Shown: positions 45,744 to 54,758, counted from the first letter of the stretch. The stretch: 64,000 nt of DNA from Tsukamurella ocularis (GCF_024807615.1 NZ_JANUCJ010000004.1:372001-436000), one strand, 5' to 3'. Notes: a model not told the origin generated them from the letters alone. Numbers and translations: made by a program.

Positions 45744-48239
45744 ATGACCGACGACACCCCGTTGCGGATCGCTGTCCGCGGGGCGCGGGTGCACAACCTG
45801 CGCTCCCTGGACGTCGATGTGCCGCTGCGTCGCCTCGTCGCGATCGCCGGCGTCTCCGGCAGCGGCAAGTCCTCGCTGGCCATGGGCGTGCTCTACGCGG
45901 AGGGCTCGCGGCGCTACCTGGAGGCGCTGTCGACCTACACGCGCCGCCGCATGGCGCAGGCGCCGCGCGCGGCCGTCGACTCCGTGGAGCACGTCCCGGC
46001 GGCGCTGGCGCTGCGGCAGCGACCGGGCGTCCCCGGCGTGCGCAGCACTTTCGGCACGAGCACCGAGCTGCTGAACGTGCTGCGGCTCATGTTCTCCCGC
46101 CTCGCCTCCCACCGCTGCCCGAACGGCCACTACGTCGACCCGACCATCGACGTTGCCGCCGGCCTCGACCTCACCTGCCCGGAGTGCGGCGCCGTCTTCT
46201 CGCCGCCCGGCGCGGAGGCGCTGGCCTTCAACTCCGACGGCGCCTGCCCCGCGTGCTCGGGCACGGGCGTCGTCCGCGCGATCGACGGGGCCGCGCTGGT
46301 GCCGGAGCCGTCGAAGACCATCGCCGACGGTGCCGTCGCGCCCTGGTCGATGTTCGGCTTCTCGTTCATGCCGCAGGTCGTCGCCGACCTCGGCGTGCGC
46401 ATCGACGTGCCCTACGCCGAGCTGACCGACGCGGAGCGCGAGATCGTGCTGCACGGCCCCGGCGAGAAGCGGAAGGTCGCGGTCTCCAGCAAGAACGGCA
46501 AGCTCTTCGAGGTCAACTTCACCTACCGCAGCGCGAACGCCGCCGTGCAGGAGGCGCTCGACAAGGCGACCACCGAGGCGGGTCTCGGGCGGGTCAACCG
46601 GTTCGTGCACGCGGGCCCGTGCGGCGACTGCGACGGCACCCGCCTCGGCCCCGAGGCCCGGGCACCGCGCGTCGGCGACCTCGGCCTCGCCGACGTCACC
46701 GCCATGACACTCGACGAGGTCGTGGCGTGGGCGCCCGGCACCGTCGGGCCCCTGCCGCCCGATATGCGCTCGATGGCGACGATCCTCGTCGACACCCTCG
46801 AGTCGATCGCCCGGCGACTCCTGGAGCTCGGTCTCGGTTACCTCGGCCTGGACCGCGCCGCGGCGACCCTGTCGACCGGCGAGCGGCAGCGGGTGCAGCT
46901 CGCGCGGGCGGTCCGCAACCGCACGACCGGGGTGCTCTACGTGCTGGACGAGCCGTCGGTCGGGCTGCACCCCGCCAATGTGGAGGGATTGCTGGGCGTG
47001 GTCCGGGACCTGTTGCGGGACGGGAACTCCGTGATCGTCGTCGACCACGACCTCGACGTGCTGCGCGAGGCTGAGCACCTCATCGAAATCGGCCCCGGCT
47101 CGGGCAGCGAAGGCGGGTGCCTCCTCGCGCAGGGCACCGTCGCCGAGATCGAGGCCGATAGGGAGTCCGTCCTCGGCCCCTTTCTGGCGGGCCGCGAACC
47201 CGTCCGCACGAGACCGCGCACGCCCGGCGACGAGGTCTTCGCGCGCGGCCGGATCCACCTGGAGACCGCACCGATCCACACGGTGCACGCTCTCGCCGTC
47301 GACGTCCCGGTCGGTCGCGTCACCGCCGTCACCGGGGTCTCCGGTTCCGGCAAGTCGACGCTGGTGCTGGAGGGCCTGGTCCCGGCGCTCGCCGCCGCGG
47401 CGGCGGGGAAGCCGCTCCCCGTGCACGTCACCGCGCTCGACGCACCGGGACTCGGGCGCGTGAATCTTGTGGACGCCACGCCGATCGGCGTCAACGTGCG
47501 CTCGACCGTCGCGACCTACAGCGGCGTGCTCGACGACCTCCGCCGTGAGTACGCGAAGACCGCGGCCGCGAAGGCGGCCGACCTGAAGGCGGGCGCGTTC
47601 TCGTACAACACGGGCTCGCTGCGCTGCCCGCGGTGCGACGGCACGGGTCAGGTCTCGCTCGACGTGCAGTTCCTTCCGGACGTCGACATCGAATGCCCGG
47701 CCTGCCTGGGCCGACGGTACGCCCCCGAGGCCTCCGCGGTCCGCTGGCCGGAACCCGACGGGCTCGCCCTCCCGGACCTGTTGGCGCTCAGCGTCCGTGA
47801 GGCCGCCGAGGTCGTGCCAGTGCCGCGGATCGCGAAGAAGCTGCGGACCCTGGCCGACCTCGGCCTCGGCTACCTCACGCTCGGCGAGGCGACCCCCGCC
47901 CTCTCCGGCGGTGAGGCGCAGCGGCTCAAACTGGCCGGGGAACTGGGCCGCGACCAGTCCGATGCGGTCTTCGTGCTCGACGAGCCTTCCGTGGGGCTGC
48001 ACCCGCGCGACGTGCGCGTGCTGCTCGACGTGCTGCAGCGGCTCGTCGACCGCGGCGCCACGGTGATCGTGGTGGAGCACGACTTGGACATGATCGCCAA
48101 CGCCGACCACGTGATCGATCTCGGCCCGGGTGGTGGCGCCGCGGGCGGCACCGTCGTCGCAGAGGGAACTCCCGAGGACGTGGCGGCGACGCCGGAGAGC
48201 GTGACGGGGCGGTACCTCCGGGCCCACCTGCACGCCTGA
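45744..48239 (+). CDS. UvrA-like ABC ATPase (UvrA2 class)
   Basis: 831 residues, about 120 shorter than UvrA. Two ABC ATPase modules: Walker A GVSGSGKSSLA near residue 35 and GVSGSGKSTLV near 533, signatures LSTGERQRVQLARA (Thr instead of the usual Gly) and LSGGEAQRLKLAGEL, and two Walker B VLDEPSVGLHP. Zinc modules CPECGAVF/CPACSGTG and CPRCDGTGQV/CPACLGRRY are present. The shorter length suggests loss of the UvrB-binding region, as in UvrA2 proteins linked to drug or damage tolerance. It starts 13 bases after the transglutaminase gene, so co-transcription is likely. Confidence 0.85.
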   Translation: MTDDTPLRIAVRGARVHNLRSLDVDVPLRRLVAIAGVSGSGKSSLAMGVLYAEGSRRYLEALSTYTRRRMAQAPRAAVDSVEHVPAALALRQRPGVPGVRSTFGTSTELLNVLRLMFSRLASHRCPNGHYVDPTIDVAAGLDLTCPECGAVFSPPGAEALAFNSDGACPACSGTGVVRAIDGAALVPEPSKTIADGAVAPWSMFGFSFMPQVVADLGVRIDVPYAELTDAEREIVLHGPGEKRKVAVSSKNGKLFEVNFTYRSANAAVQEALDKATTEAGLGRVNRFVHAGPCGDCDGTRLGPEARAPRVGDLGLADVTAMTLDEVVAWAPGTVGPLPPDMRSMATILVDTLESIARRLLELGLGYLGLDRAAATLSTGERQRVQLARAVRNRTTGVLYVLDEPSVGLHPANVEGLLGVVRDLLRDGNSVIVVDHDLDVLREAEHLIEIGPGSGSEGGCLLAQGTVAEIEADRESVLGPFLAGREPVRTRPRTPGDEVFARGRIHLETAPIHTVHALAVDVPVGRVTAVTGVSGSGKSTLVLEGLVPALAAAAAGKPLPVHVTALDAPGLGRVNLVDATPIGVNVRSTVATYSGVLDDLRREYAKTAAAKAADLKAGAFSYNTGSLRCPRCDGTGQVSLDVQFLPDVDIECPACLGRRYAPEASAVRWPEPDGLALPDLLALSVREAAEVVPVPRIAKKLRTLADLGLGYLTLGEATPALSGGEAQRLKLAGELGRDQSDAVFVLDEPSVGLHPRDVRVLLDVLQRLVDRGATVIVVEHDLDMIANADHVIDLGPGGGAAGGTVVAEGTPEDVAATPESVTGRYLRAHLHA

Positions 48240-48271
48240 CCGATGTATGCGTTGCTTACATGGGCTGAACA

Positions 48272-48406
48272 CGCGGCGCGCTCTACGAGAAGGCGAGGCT
48301 CCCGTTCGTCTCCTACGCGATCTCCGACGGCAATCTCGTCACCGGCCAGAACCCCGGCTCCGCGAAGGCGACCGCGCGCAAGGTCGTCGAGGTGCTGCTG
48401 GACTGA
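48272..48406 (+). pseudogene. Remnant of a DJ-1/PfpI-family gene (C-terminal 44 codons)
   Basis: The frame 48272-48406 reads RGALYEKARLPFVSYAIS, then DGNLVTGQNPGSAKATARK and an ending VVEVLLD plus stop. This is the typical C-terminus of DJ-1/PfpI proteins, where the TGQNP turn is diagnostic. There is no start codon, and the nucleophile-elbow Cys region is missing, since the uvrA-like gene ends 32 bases upstream. It is a deletion relic. In the gap, ATGTA (48243-48247) and TACAT (48257-48261) form a small inverted repeat that may be left from its promoter. Confidence 0.75.
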
Positions 48407-48407
48407 T

Positions 48408-49022
48408 TCAGCTCCAGCCGTAGTCGTCGCGCAGGCGCTGCGCGACGGACTCGAAGCGGCGCCGATCCAGCACGGCGCCCTCGCGGCGGATGCCGTCCTC
48501 GGGCACGTCGAGGACGCGGTCGAGCCGCACCCAGGACGGCCGCTGATCGGTGTCCCAGGGGCCGGAGCCGATGCCCACCCAGTCCGGATCGCCCATGTGT
48601 CGCTCCTGGCTGGAGAGCATGAGCCCGAGCAGGCTGTTCACCGACCGCCCGACGACCAGTACGGGCCGGTCCTTGCCCTGGCCGGCGTTCGGCCCCGTCG
48701 TTTCCTCGAACTCGACCCAGGTCCACACGATCTCGCCCGGGTCGGCCTGTCCGTCGAGCTGCGGGGCGTAGAAGACACCCCGTGCCATCAGCGCGGTCGG
48801 GGTGAACGTGCGCGTCACGGGCCTGCCCGGCGTGAATTCCTTGGGCTCCGCCGGACCCTCCAGCCCGAGCGCCTGGTTCACGGTCTGCGTGACCACCTGG
48901 GTGATCGCGTCCCGGCCAGCGCGGACCGGGGGACTGTTCACGACCTGCGCGGCGAGGCGGGGGCCGTGCTCGCGTGCGAGCTTGGCCGCCACGGCCGCGA
49001 AACGGGTGAAGTCGTTCGCCAT
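48408..49022 (-). CDS. PemK/MazF-like family protein
   Basis: 204 residues. The N-terminal 70 residues are a helical extension. Then the PemK/MazF-type SH3 barrel follows: TALMARGVFYAPQLDGQADPGEIVWTWVEFEE, GKDRPVLVVGRSVNSLLGLMLSS and WVRLDRVLDVPEDGIRREGAVLDRRRF. GKDRPVLVV corresponds to the core strand that carries the toxin active site. No antitoxin gene adjoins. A similar gene (Rv2405) lies beside lepA in M. tuberculosis, so this may be a conserved housekeeping member rather than a mobile toxin. The ATG at 49022 is seven bases after TATCCT. Confidence 0.75.
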   Translation of the reverse strand: MANDFTRFAAVAAKLAREHGPRLAAQVVNSPPVRAGRDAITQVVTQTVNQALGLEGPAEPKEFTPGRPVTRTFTPTALMARGVFYAPQLDGQADPGEIVWTWVEFEETTGPNAGQGKDRPVLVVGRSVNSLLGLMLSSQERHMGDPDWVGIGSGPWDTDQRPSWVRLDRVLDVPEDGIRREGAVLDRRRFESVAQRLRDDYGWS

Positions 49023-49029
49023 ACCCCTC

Positions 49030-49035
49030 AGGATA
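49030..49035 (-). promoter_or_regulatory. -10 element of the PemK-like gene
   Basis: TATCCT on the minus strand, seven bases before the ATG. GAGGGG between them could alternatively serve as a very close ribosome site. Confidence 0.45.
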
Positions 49036-49128
49036 GGCCCGGACCGGCGATGGTCGCTCGCGCGACGAATTCCGGCGGCCCCGCTCGTATGTACCTGTGA
49101 CGACCAGTTCCGAGCAGAGGAGACCGCC

Positions 49129-49486
49129 ATGACCATCCGTACCGACACCGACCTGTACGACGCCACCGTCGCCGAGCGCACTCGGATGGCCGCGCTGCTG
49201 GCGGACCTCACCTCCGCGCAGTGGGCCGCCGACTCCCTCTGCGAGGGCTGGCGCGTGCGCGAGGTGGTCGCGCACCTGAACATGACCGACACCCAGACCT
49301 AGGAGGAGTTCGGGGCCGCGCTCGCAGAGCCCGGCGGCGACATCAACGCCGCGGTCGACCGCACCGCCCGCGCCGACGTCGACCGCTTCTCCGATGGGCC
49401 TGCGCCTGGCCGCCGTGGACTCCGACCTGGTCCTCGGTGACGGCCCCCAGGACGTCCCGCTGCCGACGGCCACGATCGTCCTGATC
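49129..49486 (+). pseudogene. Decayed DinB/MDMPI-type (TIGR03083-like) gene
   Basis: A good start (GAGGAG, ATG at 49129) opens MTIRTDTDLYDATVAERT and LCEGWRVREVVAHLNM, the N-terminal pattern of mycothiol-type DinB proteins, but TAG at 49300 stops it. The same frame continues EEFGAALAEPGGDINAAVDR to about 49393. Then the frame shifts and jumps to GLRLAAVDSDLVLGDGPQD, a C-terminal family segment, so about 80 middle codons are missing. One nonsense mutation plus an internal deletion with frameshift therefore mark it as dead. It runs into the codA 3' end. Confidence 0.75.
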
Positions 49487-49492
49487 GCGACG

Positions 49493-51079
49493 TCAGCTGC
49501 TGCCCGAGACGAGCTCTGCACACCGCTCGCCCACCAGCATCACGGTGATGTTGGGGTTGACGGTGGTGTGCTCCGGAAACACCGACGCGTCCGCCACTCG
49601 TAGGCCGTCGACGCCTTTGACTCGAAGTTCGGGATCGAGTGGGGAGAGAGGATCCGCGGCCGCGCCCATGCGCACGGTCCCCACCGGGTGGTAGACGGTG
49701 TTGTGCGTACGCCGGATGTAGTCGGCGAGCTCGGCGTCGGTCTGCGCGTCCGGGCCGGGGTACAACTCCCGCTCGATCCAGTCCTTGAGCGGTCCGGCCT
49801 CGGCGATCTCCCGCGCCTTCCGGATACCCGCGATCATCACCTTCATGTCGTGCCCCTCGGGGTCGGTGAAGTACCGCGGGTCCACCTTGGGCTTGTCCCG
49901 GAAGTCCCGGGACCGCAGCCGGACGGTGCCGCGCGAGCGCGCGTGCGTGACGTTCGGCGTGAGGCAGAAGGTGTTCTCCGCCGTGGGATAGCCCTGGCGC
50001 AGCGTGTGCATGTCGAAGGGCACGCTGCCGTAGTGCATCATCAGGTCCGGCCGGTCGAGGCCGTACTCCGTGGGCGTGAAGATCCCGATCTCCCACCATT
50101 GCGTCGACTCGCGCACCATGGGCCGAGAGGTCTCGAAGCCGATCACGCCCTCCGGGTGATCTTGCAAGTGCGCGCCGACGCCGGGGGAGTCGACGAGCAC
50201 GTCGACTCCCGTCTCGCGCAGGTGATCCGCGGGGCCGATCCCCGAGAGCATGAGCAGCTTCGGCGAATCGATGGCGCCCGCGCTGACGATGACCTCGCGG
50301 CGCGCTCCCACCCGGGTCGTCCGCCCGAAGGCGCCCACGGCGATGTTCACCGCCACAGCGCGCGGCACCTCACCGCTCGTGTCGAAGACCACCTTCTTCG
50401 CCCACGCTCCGGTGCGGATCGTGAGGTTCTCCCGGTCCAGCACGGGGTGCAGGTAGCTCACCGACGAGGACGAGCGCGTCCCGTCGTCCCGGCGGTTGAT
50501 CTGGAAGAAGCCGGCGCCGTTGGTCACCGTCGTCCCGGTGTTGAACTCGGCCCGCGGGATGCCCACCTCCTCGCAGGAATCCAGCAGGGCGACGCCGCAC
50601 GGGTCCCTCGGTGGCACGGACATGATGTGCACGGGCCCGGACCGGCCGTGGTGCTCGCCGGGGGCGTCGTTGGTCTCGATCGTCGGGTACAGCCGGTACA
50701 CCGCGTCCGCGCTCCAGCCGGCGGCGCCGTGGTCGCGCTCCCAGGAGTCCAGATCCTCGCGCGGCGCCCAGAAGGCGATGCAGCTGTTGTGGGAGCTGCA
50801 GCCGCCCAGCACCTTCGCGCGGGCGTGCCGCATAAAGGAGTTCCCGTTCTCCTGCGGCTCGATCGGATAGTCCCAGTCGTAGCCCGACTCCAGCAGCTCC
50901 ATCCACCGGTCCAGTTGCAGGATCGCGTCGTCGCCCACGTCCGACGGTCCCGCCTCCAGCAGGCAGACCGTCACCGTCGGGTCCTCGGACAGGCGCGCGG
51001 CGACGGCGGCGCCGGCCGAACCGGCGCCCACCACCACGTAGTCGAAGACGTCCTCGTCTCGTGCGTCCTCAGAGCTCAC
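49493..51079 (-). CDS. codA: Choline oxidase (GMC oxidoreductase)
   Basis: FAD enzyme that oxidises choline to betaine aldehyde and on to glycine betaine, releasing hydrogen peroxide. 528 residues, very close in sequence to Arthrobacter globiformis CodA, with key residues shifted by two: His97 for the covalent FAD link (GGCSSHNSC), Glu310 for choline binding (QDHPEG), His464 (TVYHPVGT) and Asn508 (VNPNIT). The N-terminal dinucleotide motif is VVVGAGSAGAAVAARL. GTG start directly after the betB stop, so it is the last gene of the betT-betB-codA operon. Confidence 0.93.
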   Translation of the reverse strand: MSSEDARDEDVFDYVVVGAGSAGAAVAARLSEDPTVTVCLLEAGPSDVGDDAILQLDRWMELLESGYDWDYPIEPQENGNSFMRHARAKVLGGCSSHNSCIAFWAPREDLDSWERDHGAAGWSADAVYRLYPTIETNDAPGEHHGRSGPVHIMSVPPRDPCGVALLDSCEEVGIPRAEFNTGTTVTNGAGFFQINRRDDGTRSSSSVSYLHPVLDRENLTIRTGAWAKKVVFDTSGEVPRAVAVNIAVGAFGRTTRVGARREVIVSAGAIDSPKLLMLSGIGPADHLRETGVDVLVDSPGVGAHLQDHPEGVIGFETSRPMVRESTQWWEIGIFTPTEYGLDRPDLMMHYGSVPFDMHTLRQGYPTAENTFCLTPNVTHARSRGTVRLRSRDFRDKPKVDPRYFTDPEGHDMKVMIAGIRKAREIAEAGPLKDWIERELYPGPDAQTDAELADYIRRTHNTVYHPVGTVRMGAAADPLSPLDPELRVKGVDGLRVADASVFPEHTTVNPNITVMLVGERCAELVSGSS

Positions 51080-52594
51080 TTACGCGTCCTTCCGGTCGGC
51101 GAACCATCCGGTCACGGACGGCCGCAGGTTCTCGTACACGTGCTTGGCCTCGAGGTACTCGCCGAGGCCGGTGGGCCCGAGCTCGCGCCCGATGCCCGAG
51201 GCGCCGAAGCCGCCCCACTCCGCCTGGGGGAGGTACGGGCCGAAGTCGTTGATCCAGACCGTGCCGTGCCGCAGCCGGCGCGCCACCCGCTTGGCCCGAC
51301 CGCCATCGGCCGACCACACGGCGCCCGCGAGGCCGTACTCGGTGTCGTTGGCGATGGCCACGGCCTCGTCCTCGGTCGTGAAGGTCTCGATGGTGACGGT
51401 CGGCCCGAAGGCTTCGTCGTGCACGCAGGCCATCGACGGGTCGCACTGGTCCAGCACCGTCGGGAGGTAGTAGAAGCCGGCGTCGAGCGAGCCCGAGCCC
51501 TGGTCGCCCGCGGCGAAGGCGCCGCCCGTGCGGACCACCGCCCCGTCCTCGCGGGCCTTCTCGACGTAGGCGTGCACCTTGTCGCGGTGCGCGGCGGAGA
51601 TCAGCGGTCCCGTCTCGGTGCCCTCGGCGTAAGGCAGGCCCTGCCGGATGCCCTCGGCGCGGCGGACGAGCTCGTCGACGAAGGTGTCGTGCACGGACTC
51701 CTCGACCACGAGGCGCGCGCCCGCGGAGCACACCTGGCCCGAGTGCAGGAAGGCAGCGTTGAGGGCGTTGTCGACTGCGGCCGCAAGGCCTTCCGGCGTG
51801 GCGCAGGCGTCGGCGAAGATCACGTTGGGGTTCTTGCCGCCCAGCTCCAGCGCCACCTTCTTCACGGTCCCGGCGGCGTTCGCCGCGATGACCCGGCCCG
51901 TCACGAGGCCGCCGGTGAAGGAGACCAGGTCGACGTCGGGGTGGGTGGACAGCGGCGCGCCGGCCTGCGCGCCCGCGCCGAGCACGAGGTTCGCGACGCC
52001 GTCTGGCAGGCCAACCTCCTGCAGGACCTTCATCAGCAGGATCGAGGTGTGCGGGGTGAGCTCGGAGGGCTTGAGCACGAACGTGTCTCCGGCCGCCAGC
52101 GCCGGCGCGACCTTCCAGGCGGCCTGCAACAGCGGGTAGTTCCAGGGCGTGATCATTCCGCAGACGCCGACGGGCTCGTAGACGATCTGCGAGGCGACGT
52201 CGGCGGAGCCGGCGTCGACGATGCGCCCGCTGTCCTGCCCCGCGAGCTTGCCGAAATAGCGGAAGCAGGCGGCTATGTCGGCCATGTCCAACTCGGATTC
52301 GTAGAGCCGCTTGCCGGTGTCGGCGGTCTCCGCGCGGGCGAACTCGTCGCGGCGGCGATCGATCGCGTCGGCGACGGCGAGCAGCAGGTCGCCGCGCTTC
52401 GCGGCGGGGGTGTGCGGCCAGGGGCCGGTGTCGAAGGCGCGACGGGCCGCGGCGATCGCGGCCTCGGTGTCGGCGGCGGTCGCTTCGTCGACGACTGCCA
52501 CCTCGGTGCCGTCGGCGGGGCAGACGATCGTGCGAGTGCCGCCGTCCTCGCTGCGGCGCCAGGCGCCGTCGATGAACAGGGTGGGTTCGGTCAT
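51080..52594 (-). CDS. betB: Betaine-aldehyde dehydrogenase
   Basis: NAD(P)-dependent oxidation of betaine aldehyde to the osmoprotectant glycine betaine. 504 residues, aldehyde-dehydrogenase fold with catalytic Glu250 (ALELGGKN) and Cys289 (SGQVCSAGAR), ITPWNYP and GFGASGIGRELGPTGLGEYLEAKHVYEN. The usual FTGS reads FTGG here. The ATG overlaps the betT stop (ATGA). Choline oxidase can perform both steps, so BetB would stop toxic aldehyde from leaking. Confidence 0.92.
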   Translation of the reverse strand: MTEPTLFIDGAWRRSEDGGTRTIVCPADGTEVAVVDEATAADTEAAIAAARRAFDTGPWPHTPAAKRGDLLLAVADAIDRRRDEFARAETADTGKRLYESELDMADIAACFRYFGKLAGQDSGRIVDAGSADVASQIVYEPVGVCGMITPWNYPLLQAAWKVAPALAAGDTFVLKPSELTPHTSILLMKVLQEVGLPDGVANLVLGAGAQAGAPLSTHPDVDLVSFTGGLVTGRVIAANAAGTVKKVALELGGKNPNVIFADACATPEGLAAAVDNALNAAFLHSGQVCSAGARLVVEESVHDTFVDELVRRAEGIRQGLPYAEGTETGPLISAAHRDKVHAYVEKAREDGAVVRTGGAFAAGDQGSGSLDAGFYYLPTVLDQCDPSMACVHDEAFGPTVTIETFTTEDEAVAIANDTEYGLAGAVWSADGGRAKRVARRLRHGTVWINDFGPYLPQAEWGGFGASGIGRELGPTGLGEYLEAKHVYENLRPSVTGWFADRKDA

Positions 52595-54750
52595 GCGGGT
52601 GTCCCTTCGGGTTCCGTGGACGCCGCGGCGTCGGGATCGGTGCGAGTGTCGGCGGATTCGTCGTGGCCGTCGTGGTGGTCACCTGCGGCGCGCCGCAGGT
52701 GCAGGTAGCCGAGGTGGCGCTCGTACTGGTCGAGGATGTCGCCGATGATCTGCTCGCGGGTGTAGCCGCCCAGTGTGTACCCCTGCGAGCCCTCGGCGAG
52801 GTAGACCTCGCAGCGGAAGTAGCGGTCGTCGGAGCGCTGCGCGAGGATCGCGTAGCTCGGCGCGGGCGCGGAGACGGGCCACACGCAGTACTCGAAGTGC
52901 GGCTCGCCGGCCAGGTCGACCTTGAGCGTCGGCGACGGCAGCGACTCGCTGCGGCCCGATTCGTCGACGGTGGCGGAGACGCCCTCGGCGGCGAATTCGG
53001 CTGCCACGTCCCGCATCGCGGGCGCCACCGAGTTCTCGAGGAAGCGCAGCGTCGCGGCGCGGCCCGGGTACTGGACCGTCGCAAGGAGCCGGCGACGCCA
53101 ACTGCCCGGCTCGCCGCTGCCGCGCCCCGCCGCGAGCGACTTCGGCAGCGCGGTCCGGTAGCTGTCGTGCTTGTAGGACTCGGTGTGCAGCGCCCGCAGC
53201 AGCGCGATGCCCACCAGGGCCAGCACGAACGAGAAGGGAAGGCCCATGATGATGGTCGCCTTCTGCAGCGTCACGATCGATCCGTCGTTGCCCGCGAACA
53301 GCATTGCGAGCGTGAGCAGGCCGATCGCGAAGGACCAGAAGATCCGCGTGCTCCGTGCACAGTCCGCCATCGGGTCATCGAGCTTGCTCGTGAAGTTGCC
53401 CATCACCAGGGAGCCGGAGTCGGCGCTGGTGACGTAGAACAGCAGACCGGTGATGGTGGCGATCGCCAGGAGCAGCGGTGCGCCCGGGTACTTCTCGAGC
53501 AGCGAGTAGAAGCCCACCTCGGGCGTCGACGCGGTGGCCTCCGCGAAACCCTTGTCTCCGCGGGCCACGTCGAGGGCGCTGTTCCCGAACACCGAGATCC
53601 ACACCAGGATGAAGCTGAACGGCACCACCAGCACGCCGAAGACGAACTGGCGCAGCGTCCGCCCACGCGAGATCCGCGCGAGGAACAGGCCGACGAAGGG
53701 CGCCCACGCCACCCACCAGGCCCAGAAGAACAGCGTCCACGCGTCGAGCCAGCCCGACGGGTCGTTGCCCGGGACCTCGGGGTTGACTTGGCCCCACGCG
53801 AAGGTGTCCATCGTGCGATCGAGGAAGGTCGAGACGTAGTCGCCGGTGTTCTGCACCAGGCCGTTGAGCAGGAAGTCGGACTTCCCGGCGACGAGGATGT
53901 AGACCAGCATCAGGATCGCGAGGATGACGTTGAGCTCGCTGAGCCGTCGGATTCCCTTGTCGACGCCGGACGTGGCGGAGATCGTCGCGACGATGACCGA
54001 CAGCACGATGAGGCCGATCTGCGCGGCCTTGCCCTGCGGGACGCCGAACAGCTCGTGCAGGCCGTAGTTGAGCTGCACGATGCCGATGCCGAGCGAGGTC
54101 GCGATGCCGAAGATGGTGCCGAGCACGGCGGCCACGTCGACGGCGTCGCCGAGTCTGCCGTGCACGCGTTTGCCGAGGATCGGGTAGAGCGCCGCGCGGA
54201 TCGTGAGCGGCAGGTTGTGCCGGAACGCGAAGTACGCCAACGCCCCGCCCATGAGGGCGTACATCGCCCAGCCGGTGATGCCGTAGTGGAAGACGGTCCA
54301 GGTCACCGCCTCGCGCGCGGCGTGGTTGGTCTCCCCGGCGCCGACGGGCGGGTTCAGGTAGTGGCTGACCGGCTCTGCGACGGAGAAGAACATCAGGTCG
54401 ATGCCGATGCCCGCGGCGAAGAGCATCGACGTCCAGGTGAAGAGGCTGTACTCGGGGCGCGACTCCTCTGGGCCGAGGCGGTACCGCCCGTAGCGGCTCA
54501 GGCCGATGAAGACGACCACGCCGACGATGCCCGTCGCGAGGAGGAAGTACCACCAGCCGAACCAGGTGGTGATGAAGTCGACCACGCCGCTGATCACGCT
54601 CTCCGCGGTCTCGGGAGAGGTGAGTGCCCACAGGGCGAGGGCGAGGACCGAGCCTGCGGCGGCGAAGAAGACTCGGTGGTTCAAGGAGCTCGTCGGTGTC
54701 GGTGTGTTCTCTGCTGGTTTCGATGTTCGTGAGGATTCAGAATCACTCAT
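52591..54750 (-). CDS. betT: BCCT-family choline/betaine transporter
   Basis: 719 residues with 12 predicted helices (about 28-530) and a long hydrophilic C-terminal domain (about 540-719). Family signatures: FTWTSMLFAAGIGIDLMFFSVAEP, HYGITGWAMYAL and the choline-binding helix FFWAWWVAWAPFVGLFLARISRGR. It is driven by H+ or Na+. The long cytosolic tail, as in BetT-type carriers, suits activation by osmotic stress. The operon with betB and codA makes choline the likely substrate. The ATG at 54750 is eight bases after TAACGT. The tail ends in a His/Asp-rich, low-complexity stretch. Confidence 0.9.
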   Translation of the reverse strand: MSDSESSRTSKPAENTPTPTSSLNHRVFFAAAGSVLALALWALTSPETAESVISGVVDFITTWFGWWYFLLATGIVGVVVFIGLSRYGRYRLGPEESRPEYSLFTWTSMLFAAGIGIDLMFFSVAEPVSHYLNPPVGAGETNHAAREAVTWTVFHYGITGWAMYALMGGALAYFAFRHNLPLTIRAALYPILGKRVHGRLGDAVDVAAVLGTIFGIATSLGIGIVQLNYGLHELFGVPQGKAAQIGLIVLSVIVATISATSGVDKGIRRLSELNVILAILMLVYILVAGKSDFLLNGLVQNTGDYVSTFLDRTMDTFAWGQVNPEVPGNDPSGWLDAWTLFFWAWWVAWAPFVGLFLARISRGRTLRQFVFGVLVVPFSFILVWISVFGNSALDVARGDKGFAEATASTPEVGFYSLLEKYPGAPLLLAIATITGLLFYVTSADSGSLVMGNFTSKLDDPMADCARSTRIFWSFAIGLLTLAMLFAGNDGSIVTLQKATIIMGLPFSFVLALVGIALLRALHTESYKHDSYRTALPKSLAAGRGSGEPGSWRRRLLATVQYPGRAATLRFLENSVAPAMRDVAAEFAAEGVSATVDESGRSESLPSPTLKVDLAGEPHFEYCVWPVSAPAPSYAILAQRSDDRYFRCEVYLAEGSQGYTLGGYTREQIIGDILDQYERHLGYLHLRRAAGDHHDGHDESADTRTDPDAAASTEPEGTPA

Positions 54751-54758
54751 ATCGTTCG

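Noticed and set aside
45735-48272. 845-codon minus-strand frame opposite the UvrA-like gene
   Set aside because: Antisense shadow; the plus strand has clear Walker and zinc motifs.
48272-48406. Short independent gene of 44 codons
   Set aside because: It has no start codon or ribosome site and equals only the C-terminus of DJ-1/PfpI proteins, so it was called a relic.
48408-49022. Classical type II toxin-antitoxin locus
   Set aside because: No antitoxin frame on either side, and the gene next to lepA is also found in M. tuberculosis.
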